From Podarcis raffonei (lineage: Eukaryota; Chordata; Lepidosauria; Squamata; Lacertidae), in the NCBI RefSeq assembly GCF_027172205.1, contig NC_070614.1, positions 43,949,001-44,013,000 of the forward strand: a stretch of 64,000 bases of DNA. The letters are read 5' to 3'. Position numbers and translations under genes: made by a program. The notes below the pieces were generated by a model. It did no database searches. It had not been told where the DNA came from and was given only the letters and a program-made list of their open reading frames with translations. Each line of letters opens with the position of its first letter. The stretch's first letter is position 1. Below are positions 22,501-32,937 of this stretch, piece by piece.

Positions 22501-24331
22501 AGTGGAATGGAAAATACTGAACAGTGGGATTCCAACACTGCAAAATTTTCTTACAGATCTCAGTGCTCTCCTAGTCAACACCATGATTCAATTAACACCA
22601 TGTTAGAACTAATACCAATCCTAATAATTTATTGAAACTTGTTGGAGGCAGTGATGCTGAGAGATTTGGAGGAATTAAATATCTGCAGATTCTGGTAGGA
22701 AATTAACTAAATCACATTTCTTGGATGAAGGTGCAGATTAGAACACCTGTATTGATTGCATATGACCCTTCACTTAAATGTGGTTCAGCACAGTTGTCAG
22801 CAATCTAAATCTAGCATCACTTACATTTAAATATGTATTATAGTTGGAATATCCAGATTAATGCAGAAATAAAAATGGGGAAAATGATTGTTAAAATACA
22901 CATTCAGAATTAACATAAAGAGGAAATAGACATGTTCCAGATCCTTTTCAATTGGTAATACCTGTAAGGTGATACTACTGGGCTACCAAAGACATGTGTG
23001 GCCCAGATCTTTTCAATTTGGTGGTACAGTAGGACTTTGGGTTACATACACTTCAGGTTACATATGTTTCAGGTTACAGACTCCACCAATCCAGAAATAG
23101 TACCTCGGGTTAAGAACTTTGCTTCAGGATGAGAACAGAAATCGCGCGTTGGCGGTGGGAGGCTCCATTAGATAAAGTGGTACCTCAGGTTAAAAACAGT
23201 TTCAGGTTAAGAACAGACCTCCATAACAAATTAAGTACGTAACCAGAGGTACCATTGTATTTGTGAGGTGATACCACTTGGCTTCCAAAGACGTGTGGCC
23301 CATGGAGCATTGCATGAGGAGACTGCAAACTTGCATTTCTAATTTCAGCATAGCAACTTTCATTCTAAGTAAATTTGTCCATTTTGGTACTTCACATAAA
23401 TGCTATATAGAAATCTGGCTTCTCTTTTTCAGACATGGATGAATGCTTTCAGTGCCCACAAGATCATTACCCAAACGTGGAAAAGGATTCATGCATTCCA
23501 AAAGATATAAGTTTCTTGTCTTATGGAGAACCACTGGGGATCAGTTTGGCCTGTTTTGCTCTCTCTTTTGCTTTCATCACAGGGTTGGTGCTTTGGATTT
23601 TCATTAAGCACCGTGAAACTCCCATAGTCAAAGCCAACAACCGCAACCTCTCCTACACTCTCCTCACCTCCCTCTTGCTTTCTTTCCTCTGTACTCTTCT
23701 ATTCATTGGTCGACCTGAGAAAGTGGCATGTCTCCTTCGACAAACAGCTTTTGGCACCATCTTTTCAGTGGCTGTTTCTTGTGTGTTGTCTAAGACAATC
23801 ATTGTGGTCCTTGCTTTCATGGTCACCAAACCAGGGTCCAGCATGAGGAAATGGGTGGGGAAACAGCAGGCCATTTCCATTGTCCTCTCCTGCTCCTTGA
23901 TTCAAGCTGCTCTTTGTACCGTGTGGCTGGCAACTTCTCCCCCATTCCCAGATTTAGACATGCACTCAATGAATAAAGAAATTGTTCTGCAATGTAATGA
24001 AGGGTCAGTCACCATGTTCTACTGTGTCTTGGGGTTTATGGGCTTGCTGGCCATTGTCAGCTTCTGTGTAGCCTTCCTAGCCAGGAAGTTACCTGACAGT
24101 TTTAATGAAGCCAAGTTTATCACCTTCAGCATGTTGGTTTTTTGCAGTGTGTGGCTTTCATTTGTTCCAACCTATCTGAGCACCAAAGGAAAATTCATGG
24201 TGGCTGTGGAGATCTTCTCCATCTTGGCCTCCAGTGCTGGGTTACTGGGTTGCATCTTTTCCCCAAAATGTTATATTATAGTCCTGAGGCCAGAACTGAA
24301 CAATAGGGAGCAGCTAAAAAGAACAAATTAA
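15663..24331 (+). CDS. Gene C: complete V2R vomeronasal receptor, 890 aa
   Basis: Six intact exons with the same lengths and phases as gene B, with no stop or frameshift in any exon. Signal peptide, Venus-flytrap domain, nine-cysteine linker and seven-helix domain are all present. It differs from B at the end of exon 6: here the tail reads [16 protein letters not shown] and the first 80 bp of 3' flank match gene D, while a decayed B-like tail lies just downstream (24414-24599). This suggests that the 3' end was replaced or duplicated by recombination with a D-like gene. At the exon 5/6 junction the sequon NQT of the other genes is NQA. Intron 4 keeps a longer copy of the hAT element than gene B does. 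Family and structure are certain; function is inferred. Confidence 0.92.
16489..16577. repeat. (GA)n(GAAA)n microsatellite
   Basis: A compound repeat at the place matching the pure (GAAA)n tract of gene B. The (GA)n part is specific to gene C. Confidence 0.95.
16768..16865. repeat. Short palindromic dispersed element, gene C copy
   Basis: Same insertion as 6462-6565, with the GTTGTTGGACTCCAATTCCC end and the AGTCCAACAAC end. Confidence 0.6.
17054..17258. mobile_element. Palindromic TA-flanked MITE, gene C only
   Basis: CAGTGGTACC to GTATCACTG with TA duplicated at both ends. Gene B has the empty site (AACAATACACCATACAG), giving a clean before/after comparison. It lies opposite in orientation to the copies in intron 5 of B and C. 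Confidence 0.8.
17271..17294. repeat. (TG)n microsatellite
   Basis: A dinucleotide run just right of the MITE. Confidence 0.9.
17821..18112 (+). CDS. Gene C exon 2
   Basis: Acceptor ATTACAG, donor GTAAAA. Keeps the consensus [19 protein letters not shown] that gene B has altered. Confidence 0.93.
18887..19747 (+). CDS. Gene C exon 3
   Basis: 287 open codons, [12 protein letters not shown] to QQLWK, with the [20 protein letters not shown] block intact. Confidence 0.95.
20372..20599 (+). CDS. Gene C exon 4
   Basis: 76 codons, [20 protein letters not shown] to WPSRFNQ. Donor GTAAGG. The open frame that continues into the intron is not coding. Confidence 0.93.
20622..20865. repeat. Foreign segment of unknown type in gene C intron 4
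   Basis: Counterpart of 10484-10698, so it was present before B and C separated. Extends to the hAT end. Confidence 0.45.
20866..21914 (+). mobile_element. hAT DNA transposon remnant, longer copy
   Basis: The left end CAGTGCCGGATTTATG looks like a hAT terminus and is followed by about 400 bp missing from the gene B copy. It then carries the same transposase remnant ([19 protein letters not shown], and the dimerisation region near the right end). No matching right terminus is visible, so the element is incomplete. Confidence 0.8.
22091..22217 (+). CDS. Gene C exon 5
   Basis: Cysteine-rich linker exon in phase 1 with donor GTAAGA. Ends NQA rather than NQT, removing a potential N-glycosylation site. 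Confidence 0.93.
23027..23257. mobile_element. Palindromic TA-flanked MITE, gene C intron 5
   Basis: Same insertion as 12363-12593 in gene B. The left end has decayed (CAGTAGGACTTTGGG). Confidence 0.7.
23433..24331 (+). CDS. Gene C exon 6 (seven-transmembrane domain)
   Basis: Intact to TAA. The first part is B-like ([13 protein letters not shown]) and the end is D-like ([27 protein letters not shown]), so the exon itself is mosaic. Confidence 0.95.
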
Positions 24332-24413
24332 TGATGCTTCTGATATTCTGGGACCCACATCCCCCATGTGAAAGCAACGTGACATCTCCTAGAAATAAGT
24401 AACTTGTTTGGCT

Positions 24414-24599
24414 GTCCTTGGCTGTCATTTGTTCCAACATATCTGAACAAAAAAAGGAAAATATATGGTGCCTGTGGAGATGTTCTTCATCTTGGCCACC
24501 AGTGCTGTGTTACTGGACTGTATAGTTTCTCCAGAATGTAATATTATTGTAGTAAAGCCTGAGTTGAATAGCAAGGAGCAACTCAGAAGGAAGAAATGA
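24414..24599 (+). pseudogene. Relic 3' end of a V2R exon 6
   Basis: Runs from a GTCATTTGTTCCAAC-like start to the tail codons for [15 protein letters not shown] and TGA. This matches the last ~180 bp of B-type exon 6 with several substitutions. It lies 83 bp after the gene C stop and has no upstream helices of its own. Confidence 0.88.
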
Positions 24600-24681
24600 C
24601 AAATTCTGGGTCCTTCATCCATGTCATATTTTAATTTTAAAATGAAGTTCATGTAATTTTTGTGTTTTTCATTTCCACAGC

Positions 24682-25174
24682 TGTTGGGTTGGAATAACGA
24701 CAGACGAGTAGCAAGTGTCATCTGGGAGGCATCTCTCGAGCAAGTCTCGGGGAGTCCCTTTTATTGAATATTACAGCATTGCTACACATGTGCTTATTGC
24801 TGATTGGTCAACACAAGTACAAAGCAAAAGTTACATATAGGCATTAATCACTAACAGATTAAAGGCTGGGAAAGGGAGCACAGAACTAGACAGGCATGAA
24901 AACCTCCTAATTGAATTAATAACTAGTGATTGATATAACAAGGTTAAACAATTACACTCCAATAGATGTGGTCAACTATGCATTAAGAACAGGTCAGAGT
25001 GTGTCAGAGTGTAATATTGTTATGAACGCAATGTGAACTGAACATTCTGGGATGATGAGGGAATGTCTCAGTATTGGAACGGTGTGTGTAGCATCATGTG
25101 CAGAAGCAAAGCTTGGAAGCAAAGCTCCCATCATGCCACAGTCATGTGCAGCAGAAGCAAAGCTTCCCTTCACA
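24682..25174 (-). mobile_element. Probable solo LTR of an endogenous retrovirus (fossil)
   Basis: Ends TGTTGGG and TTCACA (TG...CA), flanked by CAGC on both sides. The matching place below gene B is uninterrupted. A polyadenylation-type signal reads on the minus strand. No internal viral genes are present. Confidence 0.6.
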
Positions 25175-25303
25175 CAGCTAAATTCAAATGTAATTTATAT
25201 TGTCAGTGCCATATTGGAGTAATCGTTTTAAAATCTGTGATATATTACTGTTCAATTCTCCTCACAAAATGAAATGCAAAGTGAGGAGGTGTACATCTCT
25301 TAA

Positions 25304-25535
25304 AAAGGGTGTTCCAGGGTGTGGCGGCATGGGCTGAGGCCAGGAGGGACACACCTATTTCATGCCTCTTGTTTAGTTACATGCATTGGCAAACTCAGCA
25401 AAAATTGTCGTGTAAGTAGACTCCACTTCCCCATTATCCTCAGAGGTCACCATAAAATTGCCAGCTCCATAATATTACTTTTGTAATTGCTGTGAAAATG
25501 TGCTATGTGAAATAGATGAGAATTATGGCATGAAC
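25304..25535 (+). repeat. Third copy of the gene A flank repeat
   Basis: Matches 3347-3574, including the GTTCCAGGGTGTGG start and GAGAATTATGGCATGAA end, in single copy. Confidence 0.8.
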
Positions 25536-26250
25536 GCTCTTTGAGAAGACAACATGGCTGAACCAACTTGCAGTGGTCAAGCACCCTCTGACTTTTTAAT
25601 GCCTTGTTTTCTCAGCCACATGTTTGTACTGCTTTTCTTTACCATCAGGACAATAAATAGATATTCTAAATCCTCATCTTTTTTGTCTGCTTCCTTGGAA
25701 AGAAAGTGAGCAGAATAATGTGTGGATCTGCATCTTAGATTTAGCCCTTTTCATAAGGAGCATTATACTTTCCACCCTCTTCGATGGAACAACCTGTGTT
25801 GTTGAGTTGCCCCATTCTCCCTTGCTGTTTAATTAAATCCCAGTAATAAAGATATTAATTGATAGAATGAAATTTGGCCAAAACCTTGAAGAACGAGACT
25901 AAAAGCTTAGTCATGCAGGTGGAATTTTAATATAATCAAAATAGAAATGTATAGTGTCCAACATCTTTCACACCCTTTTTATGAATTCTTAACCCCTGAA
26001 CTGAGAGCTAAGTAAAATGTTTAGACAAAATGTATTGTGGCTGGAAATTCCAATAGTGAGTGATATCCACCAAGATCATCTATGCAGATTGCAGTCTCCC
26101 ATTACTCTCAAAGGTAACAACTATACTCTTTCCTTTGGTGATGCTTTTCACACTCCCATTCCATGAAGACCAATGAGATATACATTCAGCCTAATTCTGC
26201 TGACAAGCACATGGTATCTAGCAAGACTCTTGTGTTAGTCTTTCAACAAC

Positions 26251-26627
26251 CTGTGCAAATAATTGGGATTAATTCTCATGCTTGCATGGGTAAGTCTGAT
26301 GATAAGATCATCAGCAAAATCTCTCATAACATCCTCATTTACAGCTTGATGCTCTTATTACTAACTAAATTGTCCTCATCTCTGCACCTACATGCTTCCT
26401 GGTCAAGGCCTTGTATTCTTCTTTCATCATATTGATACCTTGCCACAACAATCCATATCATTGCCTTGCCAAAATAATCTATCATTTGGTAACCTTCCAG
26501 TTGGATGACTGGAGTGCACTGTTTCAGAGTCTTTGAAGACAGTCCAGAAACTTCAGCTAGTGCCCCATGTTACTGGGAACCAATTTTGAAGAACTTGTTC
26601 TGACTTCATCTGCACAACTTGAACAGA
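26251..26627 (+). mobile_element. LINE fragment (CR1/L2-like reverse transcriptase end)
   Basis: An insertion relative to the gene B flank. One frame reads LKTVQKLQLV, resembling the conserved C-terminal stretch of CR1/L2-type reverse transcriptases. No poly(A) and no long frame. The family assignment is tentative. Confidence 0.55.
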
Positions 26628-27010
26628 CTGCATATACACTACCCATACAATTCAATATATTGATGTAAGCATATTAAGGTTAAACCCTTAGCCACTTGAA
26701 AGCCAAACACTTAAGGGAGAACCACTCCCTTTACAAATCTGTTAAGATTGGAAGATGCCTTTTTTGCTTTCCCACTGTTGGAGGAAGTTCATTCCGAGGT
26801 GATGTTGGACATGTCTTTCTCAGAGTTGCAAACTAGTTTGTGAATATCAATGCTTCACCTCCCCCCCAGCACTACTGGAATGATTAATTGTTATTTTTTG
26901 TTATTAAAATTACCGTTTTACCTAGCGCTTTGCAGAATTTCAAAAATAATCTAGATTCCGGTAGGTAGCCGTGTTGGTCTGACACAGAAGAAATATGTAA
27001 TATATATGTA

Positions 27011-27352
27011 TAAAGGTAAAGGGACCCCTGACCATTAATTAGGTCCAGTCGTGACCGACTCTGGGGTTGCGGCGCTCATCTTGCTTTACTGGCCGAGGAG
27101 CCAGCGTTTGTCCGCAGACAGCTTCCGGGTCATGTGGCCAGCATGACTAAGCCACTTCTGGCGAACCAGAGCAGCGCACGGAAACACCGTTTACCTTCCC
27201 GCTGGAGCGGTACATATTTATCTACTTGAACTTTGACGTGCTTTCAAACTGCTAGGTTGGCAGGAGCAGGGACCGAGCAACGGGAGCTCACCCCGTCGCG
27301 GGGATTCGAACCGCCGACCTTCATATCAGCAAGCCCATATCACCCGCGTCCC
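27011..27352 (-). mobile_element. Full-length tRNA-derived SINE
   Basis: Read on the minus strand it starts with a tRNA-like head containing the B-box GGTTCGAATCC and ends GGTCAGGGGTCCCTTTACC. This is a SINE type I recognise from squamate genomes. It is close to intact. Confidence 0.85.
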
Positions 27353-27360
27353 AATTTATT

Positions 27361-27362
27361 TA

Positions 27363-27446
<84 letters not shown>
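27361..27446. repeat. (TG)n(TA)n microsatellite
   Basis: A TG run passes into a long TA run directly beside the SINE head. The TA part may form cruciform structures. Confidence 0.95.
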
Positions 27447-27450
<4 letters not shown>

Positions 27451-27920
27451 AAGAACTGTGCATGCACACAAAAGCTCATACCAAGAACAAACTTAGTTGG
27501 TCTTTAAGGTGCTACTGAACAATGATGTATTTTGACATAATGGACCTATGATTTCAGCACAGGCAAGACTGAAAGGAATAGACAATCCATCCCTACTCAG
27601 TTGTTTCTCAGTGACCACTGAAATTTGCATATGTATATTTATGAACTGACTTAATTTGCAACTTTCATGACACCAGCAAATACAGTGAGTTGGACTAGAG
27701 GCGACTTCTGCTGAGATGTGATAAATATGTTTTCTTCTGCAATATCTCATAGAAACAGAAAGAGAAGATTAGCTACCTTGTAATTATCCAATTAGTAAAG
27801 ATTACTCTACTTCTTAAGTCCCAAGGGAACTGTGGTAACCACCTACAAAACAACAAGGCTGGATGTGATTTTTAATACCCTCAGTATCACTTCAAGCTGG
27901 GGCTGGAGACAATCACACTG

Positions 27921-27935
27921 GGTCAGTCTGATCAC
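27921..27935 (+). promoter_or_regulatory. Conserved upstream motif, gene D
   Basis: GGTCAGTCTGATCAC, identical to the gene B motif, 64 bp before the start codon. Confidence 0.3.
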
Positions 27936-27998
27936 TGAGACATAGTTGGAGACATAGATCAACTGAGAGCCATTTAAGTCAGGATTCAGAGAAGGATA

Positions 27999-28264
27999 AT
28001 GTGTTGGCAGGTGTACTGGTGGGCAGAAAGAATTTTTTTATGCAAGTTAGTAGCATTTGTAGTCTTGGTAGTAGTTTTTTTGCCACAGGTGGTGTCCAAG
28101 ATTCCTGACATCAGTTGCAGCCGCCGTGACCCTCTTCCTATTCTTCACAAGTATTACCAGCCAGGAGACCAGATCATTGCTGGCATTATGTCTCATCTAT
28201 ACAGATTTTCCAAAGTTATAAAATTTGAGGAATGTCCCTCTAATGATATATTTGAAGAACCCAT
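27999..28264 (+). CDS. Gene D exon 1
   Basis: 88 codons plus two bases with donor GTAAGT. Diverges from B and C near its end (SHLYRFSKVIKFEECPSND). Confidence 0.9.
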
Positions 28265-28438
28265 GTAAGTTTTCTTAGATTAAAAAAATGCATAGCATAC
28301 ATTTGCCTCAATTCTTTTCTATCTATCAAATGGTAGCTCTAGTGGATGGGAGAAGATTAATTACATATTAATGTTTTATGTTTAATATAGTTGCTTCAAT
28401 TCTTTTCTGTCCTTCGATTGATAGCTCTAGTGGATGGG

Positions 28439-28897
28439 TGTCAGGGCTGGATGCTGCTCTCTTCACAATAAACAACGGCAGACCGCTGACGGTTTTATAG
28501 TCTTTATTTACAACTATATTCAGAAGGCATAATGATTAATCCATCAATCCAAGTCACTCCCTTCAGATATAGCCAACAGCTTCTTCTTCCTCCTCCTCCA
28601 GCACCTAAAGTGCAAGAACTTAGAGCCCTGCCTCTGACCCTGTCTTTTGTCCTTGCATCATCGTAAATTTCCTGCCCCCTTCCTATTCAGAGGTTAACCC
28701 TCGCGGTGCCTGTAAGTCAGCCTGTTCACCCCCCACCTCTTCCTGGTTCTCGGGTCCTGTTCTCAGGAATTGACGCTGCCTCACTGGACTCTTCTCCCTC
28801 CTCTTCCACATACATGTATTCCTCTTCTGCTCCTGTCTCTAAGCGCCCATGCTCAGCTACGTCTGGGGACTTGGAGCATCCTGGCTCTGCCCTGACA
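28439..28897 (-). mobile_element. Solo LTR with 5 bp target duplication (fossil, Ty3/gypsy-like size)
   Basis: Begins TGTCAGGGC and ends GCCCTGACA, flanked by ATGGG on both sides. A polyadenylation-type signal is readable on the minus strand. Perfect flanking repeats suggest a fairly young insertion. No internal region remains. Confidence 0.75.
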
Positions 28898-28984
28898 ATG
28901 GGAGAAGATTAATTACATATTAATGCATTATGTTTAATAAATTTGCTTCAATTCTTTTCTGTCCATCGATTGATAGCTCTAGTG

Positions 28985-29370
28985 CAGGGATGTCTAGCAG
29001 GTCAATCGCGATCTACTGGTAGATCCCCAGGAGGTTTTGGTAGAACGCGGTTGATGACTTGGGTCCCTTTCCTTAGCATTCTTAAAATCGAATCCGGCCC
29101 CACCCCCTCGCCCCACCCTCCATTGTTGCATAATCTGCAGGATGGAAAACGGAGTTTACTCAGTGAGGCTGTTTGTTTCCCCAGTGATTTCTTGGTGAGT
29201 GGCTGCTCCTATTTCTCTCCCAAAACTCATAAAAATGGGCCTTTCCTTCCCCCTAAAGAAAGCTCAACAACTTTGACCTGAACCCCCCCCCAAAAAAAAC
29301 CAGGGGTAGATCACTGCCTGTTTTTAATTCTTTAAGTAGATCGCAGTCTCTTGGGAGTGGGCCACCCCTG
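28985..29370. mobile_element. Non-autonomous hAT element with 8 bp target duplication
   Basis: Ends CAGGGATG and CACCCCTG, with CTCTAGTG on the left and CTCTAGTC on the right (7 of 8 match). The subterminal motif TAGATC recurs on both sides. No transposase coding. Confidence 0.82.
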
Positions 29371-30017
29371 CTCTAGTCGATGGGACAAGATTAATTATAT
29401 ATTCATTTATTATGTTTAAAACATATTTTCCATTTTTACTGAATGCTGTCTTTTCCCTTGCCATATGCAACATGATTTATTTGCTTTTGGGCAAGGATGT
29501 CTTTTGACTTCCTTAGGGTACCTTAGATTATAAATTCTTGCAGCTGATCATGGCTAACCCACTGCACAAAATGTGGTAAATTGGAAGAGTTGGAGATCAC
29601 CTTTGGTAAGCCACCTAAATTTCTTCCAATGAATTAAAACTATTCCTCATAAACCCCACATCTACAATTTATTTTCAGAGGGATAACATGTTTCTAGAAG
29701 AATACCAGTGTGATTAGCTTTGTGTTTTCAGCAACTGCTTGTTGTTGTGTAGGGAAATGCTACAATCCTAAAATAAATTGGTATATGGATAATTTCAGAG
29801 ACATCCTTCCATTAACAAGTATCTTTGAAAACAGTACTAGAACTGTACAGGTAAACAAAGATGAAGAATGTCAATCTCCAGCAACATTTCATTATACCTC
29901 TGCTATGTTTCTGTTACTGAAACCATATATTTACTTTCCATGTACCTAACTGAAATGAAGTATACTTCATATTCTGAATCAAACACACCATTACATAGCA
30001 TGTAACTCTAATTACAG

Positions 30018-30309
30018 GGCTATGATCCAAATATACCAGCATTTCCTGGCCTCAATATTTGCTGCAAAAGAGATCAATGAAAATCCACACCTCTTACCCA
30101 ATGTTACACTGGGCTTCCATATCTATAATAGTTATTTCAGTCCAAGATGGACCTATCAGGCCTCATTGGAACTCTTCTCTACACAGGGCAGATTCACCCC
30201 CAACTACAAATGTGATAGGGGGAGCAATCCAGTAGCAGTCATTGGTGGACCTACTTCTGAAGTCTGTCTCCACATGGCAGATATTCTGTGCATCTACAAG
30301 ATTCCACAG
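30018..30309 (+). CDS. Gene D exon 2
   Basis: Open, with the consensus [19 protein letters not shown]. Acceptor ATTACAG, donor GTAAAA. Confidence 0.9.
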
Positions 30310-31086
30310 GTAAAACGTGTTCATTTGGCAGTTCAGTTTTTGAGACACAATTTGTCACATCCCTTGCCTTTAAATGTGGCTTTGCACATTGAAGATAAAA
30401 ATTGTTTCCAAAGTACCATATTCAACATGCCTTTTGGGAGGATAATTGTGTGTGCTATGCTTGGGTGGCGATGTTGTGCAGAAGCTCCAATCCCTCTATT
30501 TATAGGGACATATAAACTTGTGAAATAGCTAGGAGGAAAAAATCTCTTGCCAATCTACTCTCATCTCCAAAATGTATCATTATCCTGATGTACCTTTTAC
30601 TAACCCCTTTTATGGAATGTAAGATTAACCAGAGGATGCCCTCAAGATATGATAAATATGTAAGTTGTGAGGGATATCCAAGTAAATCATATACATATAC
30701 TACATACACATTAGCAGATGTCAATTATTTTTAAATTCAGGTTTTATTTCCTTAGAACAAACAAGGACAGCCAAGACTGAGCCCTCCAAATAATGCAGAC
30801 CACAAATATCATAATCCCTGATCATTGTCTATGCTCACTAGGACTGATGGGAGGTATCATCCAAAACACTTATTCATTATTGTGTTAAATACCTACGAAT
30901 TAAACTGACATGTGAAATATGCCAGTGACACTCCACTGCAATATTCCACGAGGGCACGCACTTGGCCAACGTAGCTCTGCCTTTGCAATTTCAGTGTATG
31001 TCTCCTCTGTGGTGACTGTTGAAAAGATTTGTTCAGGCCTCTTCAATATCATTTCCCCTTGCTTAATTAATTTTCTTTTTCTTTAG

Positions 31087-32389
31087 TTTATATATGGCTC
31101 TGCCCCAGTGAAAAATAAGAAAGCAGAAGCTGTTCTATACCACCAGATGTTTCCAGATGTGGACCATCAGTATAAAGGGATTCTCCAGTTATTGCTGCAT
31201 TTCAGGTGGACATGGATTGGGGTCCTATCTGGGCATGATGACAATGTAGAGCGGTTTGTACACACTGTGGTTCCCATGTTTATCCAGAGAGGTATTTGAA
31301 GAAGTCACACAATATCCTGAGAGATCCCACCCATCCTGCTCACAACTTCTTTGAACTGTTGCCTTCGGGCAGAAGATATAGGACAATGAAAACACGAACC
31401 ACACGCCTTCTGAATAGTTTCTATCCAAGAGCTCTGATTGCACTAAATAATGATCTTAGGGCCAGTTGCAAGAAATAGCAAGCAGGAAGTAGGAAGGAAT
31501 GAGATAGGTTTTAGGTTATGTTATGCCTTTAAATAGGTTATGTTATATTCTGGATTATGTTATGTTTTATAGATTATGTCTGAATAGGATGAGAATGTTG
31601 GAGATACGTGCAAATGTGTATGTGAACCCGGTCTTTGGGTGGGTGTTTGATTTTCGTTGTTGTGTATACTGTGTATATATGGACAATGACAATAAATTTA
31701 TCTTAAGAATCTCTTATCTTAAGAATCTCTTAAGAATTTGCTTTGATTTCATGTTAAGAATACCCATGATGACTTTTTCCAATAATATTTTTGATATGGT
31801 GGAAGATGGGGTCAAAACAAACTATCTGATCCTTAACAGCACTGTTAATGCAGTAATCTTTCATGGTGAAATTGATACCATGGTAGTTTTGAGAACATTT
31901 TCCAGTTATTCAGAAACTATGGATGAATCAACAAAGGGAAGAGGGAAAGTCTGGATTATGACGTCCCAGATAGATTTCACATCAGTTCCCTTTCAAAGAG
32001 GCTGGAACATAGACTTACTTCATGGTACTATATACTTTTCTGTTCACTCCCGTGAGATAGAAGGTTTCCAGAGATTTCTTCAGATAATAAAACCTACTTT
32101 GGAAAACAAAGATAACTTTTTCCAGGAGTTTTGGGAAGAAGCATTTCTTTGTTCTTTCAACCCTTCCCTGGTAGATGGAGAGAATACAAAAATCTGCACT
32201 GGGGAGGAGAAGCTGGAGAATCTTCCTGCATCAGTTTTTGAAATGACCATGACTGGCCACAGCTACAGCATCTACAATGCAGTCTATACTGTGGCACACG
32301 CTTTGCATGCCATGCATTCATTGAGATTCAAACATAGAGCAAGAGTGGGTGAAGGAAGATGGAAGCTTCTGAGTCAGCAACTGTGGAAG
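31087..32389 (+). pseudogene. Gene D exon 3, split by a LINE insertion
   Basis: The 5' part (31087-31298) and 3' part (31741-32389) match gene C exon 3 on either side of the insert. The long downstream frame that begins near 31523 starts inside the LINE and is not a natural protein start. Confidence 0.92.
31299..31735 (+). mobile_element. 5'-truncated LINE (CR1/L2-like) in gene D exon 3
   Basis: Encodes the reverse-transcriptase C-terminus HPAHNFFELLPSGRRYR followed by a stop and a 3' tail with the tandem motif ATCTTAAGAATCTCTT. Target duplication ATTTG at 31294-31298 and 31736-31740. Confidence 0.85.
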
Positions 32390-32937
32390 GTAATGTCTTC
32401 AGCATACTAAGAACTTTAGACCATAAAAGGATCCCTGCTGAATCAGACCTGTTGTTGTTCTTCAGTGGCTATTTTTAAGAGTCCCTTGATCTGTACTTCT
32501 TTTGATACACCCTAGAATTGCTTCAGTATTTTTGGTGCTGAATCACACTATTCATTCATGTTAAGTTTGTAGTCTGCTAGGACTCCTCAATCCGTTTCAC
32601 ATGCACTGCTCTTAAGCCAGGTGCCCCCTATCTGCTTTGATATAGATCTACATATCACTCATAATGTATTTCATTTAATGACTGGTTGAAATTATTATTT
32701 TTTCTTCCAACCCATAACATTAAGCATTAGAATACTCTTTGAATAAGCATGTCAAGTTGACACATTTTGTGCTTACAAAGTCATAATATTAAATTTAATC
32801 CTAAATTTACCTTCCCAAAGAAATGCACCTGGCATTCACTTTATTGTCTTTTACACATCATGGTAAGATATTCTTTAGACAGTATGTTTATTCTTTTTAG
32901 CATTTTGATAAGTGGGATCATCTTAAAAGATGGTCCC

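Larger units (their letters stand above)
26955..27517. mobile_element. Nested repeat insertion upstream of gene D
   Basis: Two inverted fragments of a dispersed squamate repeat (GGTAGCCGTGTTGGTCTG on the left, TTAGTTGGTCTTTAAGGTGC on the right) enclose a SINE and a microsatellite. The edges AAAAATAATCTA and AACAATGATGTA look like an eroded target duplication. Empty sites lie upstream of B and C. Confidence 0.65.
24332..27998. other. Spacer between genes C and D
   Basis: No intact exon. Contains the relic exon 6 tail, a solo-LTR fossil, a third copy of the gene A flank repeat, a LINE fragment, a nested SINE insertion with a microsatellite, then the conserved upstream region of gene D. Confidence 0.7.
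28302..29420 (+). repeat. Three tandem copies of an ~87 bp intron segment, two hit by transposons
   Basis: Units start at TTGCYTCAATTCTTTTCT (28302, 28391, 28943) and contain TAGCTCTAGTGGATGGG. Unit 2 is split by the LTR at 28439 and unit 3 by the hAT element at 28985. Genes B and C have a single unit here. Confidence 0.82.

Noticed and set aside
31523-32410. 295 aa open frame over the second half of gene D exon 3
   Set aside because: Its first ~70 codons come from the LINE 3' region and intergenic-like tail, so the ATG is not a receptor start.
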